Below, piece by piece: positions 8,779 through 16,617 of a DNA stretch of 64,000 bases. A program made the position numbers and the translations under genes. This stretch comes from Pseudomonas mendocina. Its GTDB lineage: Bacteria > Pseudomonadota > Gammaproteobacteria > Pseudomonadales > Pseudomonadaceae. The stretch spans positions 124,001 to 188,000 of the forward strand of contig CP148074.1 in assembly GCA_037482215.1 (NCBI GenBank). The letters are read 5' to 3'. The notes beneath the pieces were generated by a model that had not been told where the DNA came from, did no database searches, and worked only from the letters and a program-made list of their open reading frames with translations. The stretch's first letter is position 1; every line of letters starts with the position of its first letter.

Positions 8779-9373
8779 TCAGGCTTGGACCTGAGGCAGT
8801 TTAGCGCGCCTCAAGAGCGTATTCACTCGCTAGTTTACGATTTTTTAAAGTTATTAGAGCAGCAATGCGGCTACATTCGCTGATGCTTAGGTTAGCGGTT
8901 TCACGGAGAGGATTCGGGCGATTGTTGTACGGCAAGTGCATGAGAAAAGATTGACTAGGCAGATCTACAAGCCTTGCTTTGAAAGGCATTGGCGGCTTTC
9001 TCAGGCTTTTATCTGGCTGCGGTTGCTATGAGATATAGCCATTTCTAGAGCACTCATATTCAGGCTGTATTTAATGATTCCGCATTCAGTTCGAGCATTT
9101 ATGAACACTCTCATTGAAGTTTGAATGACTCGAAGCAGAGTTTCTGGGTGATATCGGCACGGTGAGTTGATGTATTACAGGACATAAATCAATAGATTTT
9201 CCTGAAAACAGGCCTCTGGCAGCACTTGAAAATCCTATCTGGCCCCCATGGGAACTGGCTTTCATTAGTTAGTTTATAAAATCATGAACTAAATATTTGG
9301 TATTGGCGATTCTTTCGGAAATTGTCCTGACCAAGAATCAATCCACAACCATAACTAACCGTGAGGCCCACCC
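8779..9373. other. 595-bp divergent region between the LysR gene and gbuA
   Basis: Regulatory region with no convincing gene; a 62-codon frame at 8801-8989 on the minus strand has no ribosome binding site or recognisable motif. The right third (about 9190-9330) is AT-rich and holds an inverted repeat described separately. The length is larger than usual for a LysR-target divergent promoter. Confidence 0.5.
9269..9292. promoter_or_regulatory. inverted repeat, possible LysR (GbuR) operator upstream of gbuA
   Basis: TTAGTT and AACTAA arms separated by 12 bases, centred about 93 bases before the gbuA start codon, in AT-rich DNA. Size and position fit a LysR-type binding site, but the arms are only six bases and no consensus for this regulator was available to compare. 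Confidence 0.35.
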
Positions 9374-10333
9374 ATGGACAAGATCCTGCACCAACCCCTG
9401 GGCGGCAATGAAATGCCCCGTTTCGGTGGCATCGCCACCATGATGCGTTTGCCCCATATCCAGACCTCGGAAGAGAAGCGCAAACTCGACGCCGCCTTTG
9501 TCGGCATTCCACTGGATATCGGCACCTCCCTGCGCTCCGGCACCCGTTTTGGTCCGCGTGAAATTCGCGCTCAGTCGGTGATGATCCGCCCGTACAACAT
9601 GGCCACCGGTGCTGCTCCGTTTGATTCGCTGAATGTGGCCGATATTGGCGACGTTGCGATTAACACCTTCAACATGGCCGAAGCGGTGCGCATCATCGAA
9701 GAAGCCTACGATGACATCCTCGATCACGGCATCATCCCGCTCACGTTGGGTGGTGATCACACCCTGACGTTGCCGATTCTGCGAGCCATCAAGAAGAAAT
9801 ATGGCAAGGTTGGTTTGGTCCACGTAGATGCTCACGCCGACGTTAACGACCATATGTTCGGCGAAAAAATCGCCCACGGAACCACCTTCCGCCGCGCTGT
9901 GGAAGAAGGCCTGCTGGACTGCGACCGCGTGGTGCAAATCGGTCTGCGCGCGCAGGGCTATACCGCTGAAGACTTCAACTGGAGCCGTAAGCAGGGCTTC
10001 CGCGTGGTGCAGGCTGAAGAGTGCTGGCACAAATCGCTGGAACCGCTGATGGCTGAAGTGCGTGAGAAAGTCGGCGGTGGCCCGGTTTACCTGTCTTTCG
10101 ATATCGACGGCATCGACCCGGCTTGGGCGCCTGGTACTGGCACCCCAGAAATCGGCGGTCTCACGACCATTCAGGGTATGGAAATCATCCGTGGTTGCGC
10201 GGGTCTGGATCTGATCGGTTGCGACCTGGTTGAGGTCTCCCCGCCTTATGACACCACCGGCAACACCTCGCTGCTGGGTGCCAACCTGCTGTACGAAATG
10301 CTCTGCGTTTTGCCCGGTGTAGAGAAGCGCTGA
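9374..10333 (+). CDS. gbuA: guanidinobutyrase (4-guanidinobutyrate ureohydrolase)
   Basis: Binuclear-manganese ureohydrolase that cleaves 4-guanidinobutyrate to GABA and urea. The 319-aa protein has all ureohydrolase metal ligands: His129 in GGDHT, Asp152, His154 and Asp156 in DAHADVND, and Asp243/Asp245 in SFDIDGIDP. Its N-terminus (MDKILHQPLGGNEMPRFGGI) and overall length match what I recall of P. aeruginosa GbuA rather than agmatinase SpeB or arginase. The transporters that follow and the LysR gene upstream also match the P. aeruginosa gbuA neighbourhood. The product GABA would feed GabT and GabD encoded 3-6 kb upstream. Confidence 0.92.
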   Translation: MDKILHQPLGGNEMPRFGGIATMMRLPHIQTSEEKRKLDAAFVGIPLDIGTSLRSGTRFGPREIRAQSVMIRPYNMATGAAPFDSLNVADIGDVAINTFNMAEAVRIIEEAYDDILDHGIIPLTLGGDHTLTLPILRAIKKKYGKVGLVHVDAHADVNDHMFGEKIAHGTTFRRAVEEGLLDCDRVVQIGLRAQGYTAEDFNWSRKQGFRVVQAEECWHKSLEPLMAEVREKVGGGPVYLSFDIDGIDPAWAPGTGTPEIGGLTTIQGMEIIRGCAGLDLIGCDLVEVSPPYDTTGNTSLLGANLLYEMLCVLPGVEKR

Positions 10334-10366
10334 TTTACCCAACAAGCTGATCATAAAAACAACAAA

Positions 10367-10407
10367 GAGCCGCTCATGAAGTTCCATGTTCTCGGGAGGA
10401 GCGGCTC
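10367..10407 (+). other. stem-loop in the gbuA-permease spacer
   Basis: Nine-base perfect arms GAGCCGCTC (10367-10375) and GAGCGGCTC (10399-10407) around a 23-base loop, ending 12 bases before the permease start codon. There is no T run, so it is not a typical terminator. It may protect the upstream gbuA message or limit translation of the permease. Confidence 0.6.
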
Positions 10408-10419
10408 GGGAGAGAAAAC

Positions 10420-11907
10420 ATGCGTGACGCTGACAATGCTAAGCCGATAACGCGGGTTGAGACGTTCGGGATCGAGGAGATTCCGGCCAGCGAGCGGCAT
10501 GCCAAGCCACTTGATCTGTTCCGGTTGGTATTTGGTGGTGCCAATACCTTTGCAACGGCGGTGCTGGGGAGTTTCCCGGTGCTGTTCGGGTTGTCTTTTC
10601 AGGCTGGTCTGATGGCCATTCTGCTGGGGGTGGTAGTCGGTGCGCTGATTCTGGCGCCGATGGGTATCTTTGGTGCGCTGAATGGCACCAACAATGCAGT
10701 CTCGTCCAGCGCTCACTTTGGTGTGCATGGCCGGATCGTCGGTTCGTTCCTGTCGCTGCTGACGGCGGTCGCGTTCTTCTCGCTGTCAGTGTGGAGTTCC
10801 GGTGATGCGTTGGTTGGCGGTGCCCATCGCCTATTTGGCCTTCCGGAGAGCAACCTGACCCTGGGCTTGGCCTATGGCCTGTTCGCGGTGCTGGTGCTTG
10901 CGGTGTGTATCTATGGCTTCCGCTTCATGCTGTGGGTCAACAAGATCGCTGTAGTCAGTGCCAGTGCGCTGTTCCTGCTGGGTATTTTTGCTTTCGCCGG
11001 TGCATTCGATTTTGACTACGCCGGTAGCATCAGCATGGACGATGCAGGCTTCTGGGCTTCGTTCCTCGGCGCTGCGCTGATCGCCATGAGTAACCCGGTT
11101 TCCTTCGGGGCTTTCCTCGGTGATTGGTCGCGTTATATCCCGCGTGAAACCTCCAAGCTGGGCATCATGGGTGCGGTGTTCGGTGCGCAGATCGCGACGC
11201 TGATCCCGTTCATCTTTGGTCTGGCTACGGCCACCATCGTGGCGGTACAGGCGCCGCAGTATGTCGAGCAGAACAACTATGTGGGTGGCCTGCTGAGCAT
11301 CTCTCCGGCTTGGTACTTCCTGCCGGTGTGCCTGCTGGCAGTGATTGGTGGTATGTCCACCGGCACTACGGCGCTGTATGGCACCGGGTTGGATATGTCG
11401 AGCATGTTCCCACGTGTGCTGAGCCGCGTACGGGCGACGATGCTGATCGGTTTGGCGGCGATTGCGTTCATCTTTATCGGCCGCTTTGTGGCGGATCTGG
11501 TGCAGAGCGTATCGACCTTTGCCGTGCTGATCGTGACCTGCACCACACCGTGGATTGTGATCATGATCATCGGACTGCTCGACCGCCGTGGCTTCTACGA
11601 TTCCCATGACTTGCAGGTGTTCACCCGCGGTGAGCGCGGTGGTCGTTACTGGTTCAGCAATGGCTGGAACTGGCGCGCCATGATCGCCTGGATTCCGAGT
11701 GCGGCGGTAGGTCTGTGCTTCGTCAACCTGCCGGGGCAGTTCGTCGGCCCGTTCGGTGAGTCGGTTGGCGGGATTGATATCAGCCTGCCGCTGACCATGG
11801 GCATGGCCTGTGTGCTGTATCTGTTGCTGTTACGTGTGTTCCCGGAGCCGGCTGAGGTGTTTGGCCCGAAAGGTGCCCTGTGGTCGCGTACGAGAAATAG
11901 CCGGTAA
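10420..11907 (+). CDS. NCS1-family purine-cytosine permease-like transporter
   Basis: Inner-membrane transporter of 495 aa. After a cytosolic N-terminus (about 1-35) the NCS1 signature FGGANTFATAVLGSFPVLFGLSF begins the first membrane segment, with about twelve hydrophobic segments in total and the GALNGTNNAVSSSAHFGVHGR loop typical of cytosine permease relatives. NCS1 carriers bring in nucleobases, allantoin, hydantoins or thiamine by ion symport. Because the gene follows gbuA by 86 bases and an equivalent gene sits beside gbuA in P. aeruginosa, import of 4-guanidinobutyrate or a related guanidino compound is a reasonable inference. The ATG at 10420 has a GGGAG site. Confidence 0.85.
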   Translation: MRDADNAKPITRVETFGIEEIPASERHAKPLDLFRLVFGGANTFATAVLGSFPVLFGLSFQAGLMAILLGVVVGALILAPMGIFGALNGTNNAVSSSAHFGVHGRIVGSFLSLLTAVAFFSLSVWSSGDALVGGAHRLFGLPESNLTLGLAYGLFAVLVLAVCIYGFRFMLWVNKIAVVSASALFLLGIFAFAGAFDFDYAGSISMDDAGFWASFLGAALIAMSNPVSFGAFLGDWSRYIPRETSKLGIMGAVFGAQIATLIPFIFGLATATIVAVQAPQYVEQNNYVGGLLSISPAWYFLPVCLLAVIGGMSTGTTALYGTGLDMSSMFPRVLSRVRATMLIGLAAIAFIFIGRFVADLVQSVSTFAVLIVTCTTPWIVIMIIGLLDRRGFYDSHDLQVFTRGERGGRYWFSNGWNWRAMIAWIPSAAVGLCFVNLPGQFVGPFGESVGGIDISLPLTMGMACVLYLLLLRVFPEPAEVFGPKGALWSRTRNSR

Positions 11908-11914
11908 AAACGAA

Positions 11915-11941
11915 AGTGGCCGGTTCTGAGATCCGGCCACT
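11915..11941 (+). other. stem-loop between the two transporter genes
   Basis: Perfect nine-base stem AGTGGCCGG / CCGGCCACT with a nine-base loop, eight bases after the stop of the NCS1 permease. No T run follows, so it is more likely an mRNA processing or stability hairpin than a terminator. Confidence 0.55.
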
Positions 11942-12002
11942 GCATTCAGTTAGATAACAGCTGGATGCAGATGAAGTTCTACAACAATAAGAGGTTTTCA
12001 TC

Positions 12003-13385
12003 ATGGTCACTGACCTGATTGTTATTCTGCTGTATGTAGCTGCCATGCTAGCGCTGGGTTGGTACGGTATGCGCCGCGCTAAAACCCGTGAAGATTATCT
12101 GGTAGCCGGGCGTAATCTGGGCCCGGTGTTTTATACCGGCACCATGGCGGCCACCGTGCTTGGCGGTGCTTCCACCATCGGTTCCGTTCGCTTGGGTTAT
12201 GTCCACGGTGTCTCCGGTATCTGGCTGTGTGCCGCGCTGGGTCTGGGCATCATCGGTATCAGCCTGCTGCTGGCCAAGCCACTGATGCGCCTGAAGGTGT
12301 ACACCGTGACGCAAGTACTGGAGCGTCGCTATAACCCGACTGCCCGCCATTCCAGTGCTGCGATCATGCTGGTGTACGCGCTGATGATCGGTGCCACCTC
12401 CATCATCGGTATGGGCAGCGTGATGAGTGTGCTGCTGGGTCTACCGTTCTGGGTGTGCGTATTGCTCGGCGGCGGTATTGTGGTGCTGTATTCCACCATC
12501 GGTGGTATGTGGTCGCTAACCCTGACTGACATCGTGCAGTTCATGATCATGACCATCGGCCTGGTGTTTGTACTGATGCCGATGTCCATTAGCGATGCGG
12601 GTGGTTGGGATGCATTGGTAGCGGCTCTGCCTGCCAGCGCGTTCGATTTCACGGCGATCGGCTGGGACACCATCATCACCTACTTCCTGATCTACTTCTT
12701 CGGCATCTTCATTGGTCAGGACATTTGGCAGCGTGTGTTTACCGCACGTAGCGAGACGGTTGCCCGCGTTGCCGGTACAACCGCAGGCATCTACTGCGTC
12801 CTGTATGGTCTGGCCATGGTGCTGATCGGTATGGCGGCAAAAGTGCTGCTGCCGGATCTGGCCAATGCCAACGACGCGTTTGCCAGCATTGTGCAGACCA
12901 GCCTGCCGGACGGTATCCGTGGTCTGGTGGTTGCAGCGGCTCTGGCTGCGCTGATGTCCACTGCCAGTGCCGGTCTGTTGGCCGCCTCCACTACTGCCGC
13001 TCAGGATCTGTGGCCGCTGGTCAGCGGTAAGCAGAGCAATGAGGGCGTGCATGTAAACCGCGTGTTCACCCTGCTGCTGGGCGTGCTGGTGCTGGGTATC
13101 GCACTGGTGGTCAGCGATGTGATCAGTGCCCTGACCATGGCCTATAACCTGTTGGTAGGCGGCATGCTGATTCCGCTGCTGGGTGCGGTGTACTGGAAAC
13201 GTGCAAGCACCTTCGCCGCTATCGTCAGCATGGCGCTGGGCAGCATCGGTGCAATGGTGTTCATGATCATCGACGGTCTGGATGCCAACACGCCGATTTA
13301 CTGGGGCTTGGCCCTGAGCGTTACCAGCTTTGTCCTGATCAGCCTGTTCTCACCGCGCAAATCCCCCGTCGCGCATACAGCCTGA
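12003..13385 (+). CDS. sodium:solute symporter (SSS family)
   Basis: Inner-membrane symporter of 460 aa with about thirteen hydrophobic segments. The N-terminal block (YGMRRAKTREDYLVAGRNLG) and AATVLGGASTIGSVRLGY are characteristic of the sodium:solute symporter family, as is the AALAALMSTASAGLLAASTT segment near residues 308-327. Substrate cannot be told from sequence. It is the last gene of the gbuA block, closed by a strong terminator 7 bases downstream, and occurs in the same place in P. aeruginosa, so uptake of a guanidino or carboxylate compound of this pathway is inferred. Start ATG at 12003 has an AGAGG site. Confidence 0.88.
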   Translation: MVTDLIVILLYVAAMLALGWYGMRRAKTREDYLVAGRNLGPVFYTGTMAATVLGGASTIGSVRLGYVHGVSGIWLCAALGLGIIGISLLLAKPLMRLKVYTVTQVLERRYNPTARHSSAAIMLVYALMIGATSIIGMGSVMSVLLGLPFWVCVLLGGGIVVLYSTIGGMWSLTLTDIVQFMIMTIGLVFVLMPMSISDAGGWDALVAALPASAFDFTAIGWDTIITYFLIYFFGIFIGQDIWQRVFTARSETVARVAGTTAGIYCVLYGLAMVLIGMAAKVLLPDLANANDAFASIVQTSLPDGIRGLVVAAALAALMSTASAGLLAASTTAAQDLWPLVSGKQSNEGVHVNRVFTLLLGVLVLGIALVVSDVISALTMAYNLLVGGMLIPLLGAVYWKRASTFAAIVSMALGSIGAMVFMIIDGLDANTPIYWGLALSVTSFVLISLFSPRKSPVAHTA

Positions 13386-13391
13386 ATGGAT

Positions 13392-13418
13392 GGCACCGCC
13401 TGATGGCGGTGCCTTTTT
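13392..13418 (+). terminator. rho-independent terminator closing the gbuA transporter block
   Basis: Nine-base stem GGCACCGCC / GGCGGTGCC with loop TGAT and five T. It separates the transporters from the decarboxylase gene that starts 22 bases later, whose own promoter would then have to overlap this region or depend on read-through. Confidence 0.9.
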
Positions 13419-13439
13419 ACTCAATAGGGAGGTGACTGC

Positions 13440-15041
13440 ATGAGCACATGCGGCGAGTTTCTGGTTCAGCAATTACAAGCCTGGGGTGTGGATACCGTAT
13501 TCGGCATTCCTGGTGTTCATACGGTGGAGCTGTATCGCGGTTTGCCTGAGAGCCGTATCCGCCACATCACTCCGCGCCACGAACAGGGCGCAGGCTTTAT
13601 GGCCGATGGTTATGCACGGGTGACGGGTAAGCCCGGCGTGTGCTTCATCATCACCGGACCGGGGATGACCAACATCCTCACGGCCATGGGCCAAGCCTAC
13701 GCCGACTCAATCCCCATGCTGGTGATCTCCAGCGTCAACGAGCGTGAGCGCCTCGGCCTGGGCAAGGGCTATCTGCATGAGCTGCCCAACCAGCGCGCGA
13801 TGGTCGCCGGTGTTTCGGCCTTCAGCCATACCCTGATGAGTGTCGAAGAACTGCCTGCGGTGTTGGCCCGTGCTTTCACCGTATTTGAGGGTGAGCGTCC
13901 GCGTCCGGTGCATATCGAGTTGCCGCTGGACATCATCACTGCCGATGCCTCGCACATGCAGTTGGCGCCCAAGCCGACGGTACGTCGTCCGGCGCCGAAC
14001 CGCACGCTGATCCGTGAAGCGGCTGGTCTGCTCAAGCAGGCCAAACGGCCATTGCTATTGCTCGGTGGCGGCTGTGTGGCTGCTGAGTCAGAAGCCCGTG
14101 CGCTGGCGGCTGCGTTGGATGCGCCGACGGCCCTGACCATTAATGCCAAAGGCTTGCTGCCAGGTGGCCATCCACTGCTGTTGGGCAGTAATCAGTCGCT
14201 GGTGCCGGTGCGTGAGTTGGCGCTGCAGGCGGACGTGGTGTTAGCGATTGGCACTGAGCTGGGCGAGACCGATTACGACGTGGTGTTCGATGGCAACTTT
14301 AAGTTGCCCGGCCGCCTGATTCGTATCGACATCGACGGCCAGCAACTGCAACGCAACTTCACCCCGCATCTGGCGATTCAGGGCGATGCCCGTCTGGCCA
14401 TGCGCATGCTGCTGGCCGAACTGGGCCCGCAGGAGATCAACCCGAACGGCCCTGGTGTGCAACGTACGGCAGCGGTACAGCAACAGTTGGCCGAAGATTT
14501 TGCCGGCTGGGCGCACTACCGTCAGCTGTTCGACTGCATTCTGGAAGCCTTACCAGATGCCCGTTTTGTCGGTGATTCGACGCAAACCGTCTACAGCGGT
14601 AATCACCTGGTCGAGATGGACGGCGCGCGGCGCTGGTTCAACGCCTCCACCGGTTACGGAACGCTGGGTTACGGTTTGCCTGCGGCAATTGGCGCCAAGC
14701 TGGCCGAGCCTTCGCGTCCGGTCATCAGCCTGATGGGCGACGGTGGCATTCAGTTCACTCTGCCTGAGCTGGCCAGTGCGGTTGAGGCCAAAGTCGGTGT
14801 CATTGTGTTGCTGTGGAATAACAGCGGCTATGGCGAAATCAAACGCTACATGGAGCGCCGCGATATCACCCCGCTGGGGGTGGATATCTATACGCCTGAT
14901 CTGCTCGCGATCGCCCGAGGCTTTGGTTGTGAGGCGGAACGCGCCCGCGACCATCAGCATTTGCAGGAGCTGCTGCGCAACGCGCCGCAGGATCGCCCGC
15001 TGATTATCGAGGTGCTTGAGCAAGCGCCGTTCCATCCGTAA
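13440..15041 (+). CDS. AruI-type 5-guanidino-2-oxopentanoate (2-ketoarginine) decarboxylase
   Basis: Thiamine-diphosphate enzyme of 533 aa. The N-terminal pyrimidine-binding domain contains FGIPGVHTVELYRG and the activating Glu in TPRHEQGAGFMADGYAR; the C-terminal pyrophosphate-binding domain has the GDGG...NN motif (SLMGDGGIQFTLPE to LLWNNSGYG). The GVHTVELYRG and HELPNQRAMVAGV segments resemble AruI, which decarboxylates 2-ketoarginine to 4-guanidinobutanal in the arginine transaminase pathway. P. aeruginosa also has a related decarboxylase gene beside its gbuA block, and this may be its ortholog, so the exact substrate is inferred. The next gene encodes the aldehyde dehydrogenase expected for the product. 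The ribosome binding site GGGAGG is strong. Confidence 0.8.
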   Translation: MSTCGEFLVQQLQAWGVDTVFGIPGVHTVELYRGLPESRIRHITPRHEQGAGFMADGYARVTGKPGVCFIITGPGMTNILTAMGQAYADSIPMLVISSVNERERLGLGKGYLHELPNQRAMVAGVSAFSHTLMSVEELPAVLARAFTVFEGERPRPVHIELPLDIITADASHMQLAPKPTVRRPAPNRTLIREAAGLLKQAKRPLLLLGGGCVAAESEARALAAALDAPTALTINAKGLLPGGHPLLLGSNQSLVPVRELALQADVVLAIGTELGETDYDVVFDGNFKLPGRLIRIDIDGQQLQRNFTPHLAIQGDARLAMRMLLAELGPQEINPNGPGVQRTAAVQQQLAEDFAGWAHYRQLFDCILEALPDARFVGDSTQTVYSGNHLVEMDGARRWFNASTGYGTLGYGLPAAIGAKLAEPSRPVISLMGDGGIQFTLPELASAVEAKVGVIVLLWNNSGYGEIKRYMERRDITPLGVDIYTPDLLAIARGFGCEAERARDHQHLQELLRNAPQDRPLIIEVLEQAPFHP

Positions 15042-15087
15042 GCCACTCATTGTCAGCCCAGCGGGCTGGCATTAGAGGATCTCGTTC

Positions 15088-16518
15088 ATGACAACCCAAC
15101 TCTTTATCAATGGCGACTGGTGCGCTTCGAGCATCAGCACACAACTGCCGGTGTACAACCCGGCAACAGCTGAGCAAATCGCTAGCGTGGCCTGCGCCGC
15201 ACCGGCGGATGTAGACCGTGCCGTACAAGCTGCTCAGGCGGCTTTCCCTGCATGGAGCCAACTCAGTGGCAGCCAGCGCGCCGTATACCTGCGCGGATTT
15301 GCCGAGCAGATTAGCAGTCGCAGCGAAGAGCTGATCGCCCTGCAAATGCGCAATAACGGCAAGCCCCGGCATGAGGCTGAGGTGGATATTGGCGATGCCA
15401 TCGCCACCTTCGCCTATTACGCCGAACAGGCGGATGCGATGGATGCTGGGCAGAACGCCGAAGTGTCGCTGCCGGACAACGCCTTCCGTTCCTACACTCG
15501 CCGCGAGCCGGTAGGCGTGGTCAGTTTGATTGTGCCGTGGAACTTCCCGCTGGTGACCAGCGCCTGGAAGATTGCTCCGGCGTTGGCAGCAGGATGCTGT
15601 GTGCTGCTCAAGCCGTCCGAATTGACCCCGCTGATCGAGTTGAAGCTGGGCGAAATGGCCCAGACTATTGGCCTACCGGCTGGCGTCCTGAATATCCTGC
15701 CCGGTGCGGCGGACGTAGGTACGGCGCTGACGACTCATCCGCAGATCGCCAAAGTCTCATTCACCGGCAGCAATGCAGTGGGTCGCAAAGTCATGCAGGC
15801 AGCAGCTGAGCGCACGCTGCCAGTGAGCCTTGAGCTGGGTGGCAAGTCACCCATTGTGGTGTTTGCCGACGCCGATCTGGACCAAGCCGTGGAATGGATC
15901 ATCGGTGGTATCTGTTGGAACGCTGGGCAAATGTGTTCGGCTACTTCACGTCTGCTGGTGCAGGACGAGATTGCCGATGCGCTGCTGGATCGTCTGGCCA
16001 GCGCCATGCACAACCTCAAGGTCGCTGCACCGGATGAAGACGGTTGCGAGATGGGGCCGATGACCAGCCAAGTGCAACTGAACAAGGTACTGGGGTTTTT
16101 CGTCATTGCTGAGCAGGAAGGTCTGGATTGCCGCGCTGGCGGACACGCTCTGTCCGGTGAAGGCTGGTTTGTTGCACCGACGCTGTATGCCGATGTGCCT
16201 GCAACTAGCCGCCTGTGGAACGCAGAAATCTTCGGTCCTGTGCTATGTGCCCGTCGTTTCACGGATGAAGCCGATGCTCTGCGCCAGGCCAATGACTGTG
16301 CGTTTGCGTTGGCTGCCACAGTGGTCAGTGCCGACGCGCAGCGCGCCATGCGCGTGGCCAATGCGCTGGAGGCTGGGCATGTATGGATCAACTCCATGCA
16401 GGTGGTTTATCCACAGACCTCCTGGGGCGGTGGTAAAGCCAGCGGTATTGGCCGTGAGCTCGGGCCGTGGGGGTTGGCTGCTTTTCAGCAGATCAAGCAC
16501 ATCACCGTGCCCGTCTGA
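15088..16518 (+). CDS. aldehyde dehydrogenase, probably 4-guanidinobutyraldehyde dehydrogenase
   Basis: NAD(P)-dependent aldehyde dehydrogenase of 476 aa with IVPWNFPL (148-155), FTGSNAVG (225-232), general base Glu249 in LELGGKSP and catalytic Cys283 in NAGQMCSA. The sequence is most like betaine aldehyde and aminobutyraldehyde dehydrogenases. It lies 46 bases after the AruI-type decarboxylase, with an AGAGGA site, so the likely substrate is 4-guanidinobutanal, giving 4-guanidinobutyrate for GbuA. That assignment comes from context; 4-aminobutanal or betaine aldehyde would be alternatives. Confidence 0.85.
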   Translation: MTTQLFINGDWCASSISTQLPVYNPATAEQIASVACAAPADVDRAVQAAQAAFPAWSQLSGSQRAVYLRGFAEQISSRSEELIALQMRNNGKPRHEAEVDIGDAIATFAYYAEQADAMDAGQNAEVSLPDNAFRSYTRREPVGVVSLIVPWNFPLVTSAWKIAPALAAGCCVLLKPSELTPLIELKLGEMAQTIGLPAGVLNILPGAADVGTALTTHPQIAKVSFTGSNAVGRKVMQAAAERTLPVSLELGGKSPIVVFADADLDQAVEWIIGGICWNAGQMCSATSRLLVQDEIADALLDRLASAMHNLKVAAPDEDGCEMGPMTSQVQLNKVLGFFVIAEQEGLDCRAGGHALSGEGWFVAPTLYADVPATSRLWNAEIFGPVLCARRFTDEADALRQANDCAFALAATVVSADAQRAMRVANALEAGHVWINSMQVVYPQTSWGGGKASGIGRELGPWGLAAFQQIKHITVPV

Positions 16519-16589
16519 ACGATTAAACGCCGGTAAACGAACTGGGTACACCGGCGGTAGTTCCTTTCTGACGGTGTAAGTCATTACCA

Positions 16590-16614
16590 TGGGCAGCATG
16601 TTCTGTGCTGCCCA
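16590..16614 (+). other. hairpin directly before the oxidoreductase start codon
   Basis: Perfect nine-base stem TGGGCAGCA / TGCTGCCCA with a seven-base loop, ending three bases before the ATG at 16618. It occupies the place where a ribosome binding site should be, and no other site is visible, so it could restrain translation or mark a wrong start choice. Confidence 0.5.
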
Positions 16615-16617
16615 CGG

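Noticed and set aside
9374..10333. Agmatinase (SpeB) rather than guanidinobutyrase
   Set aside because: Family motifs are shared, but the N-terminus, length and gene neighbourhood match GbuA.
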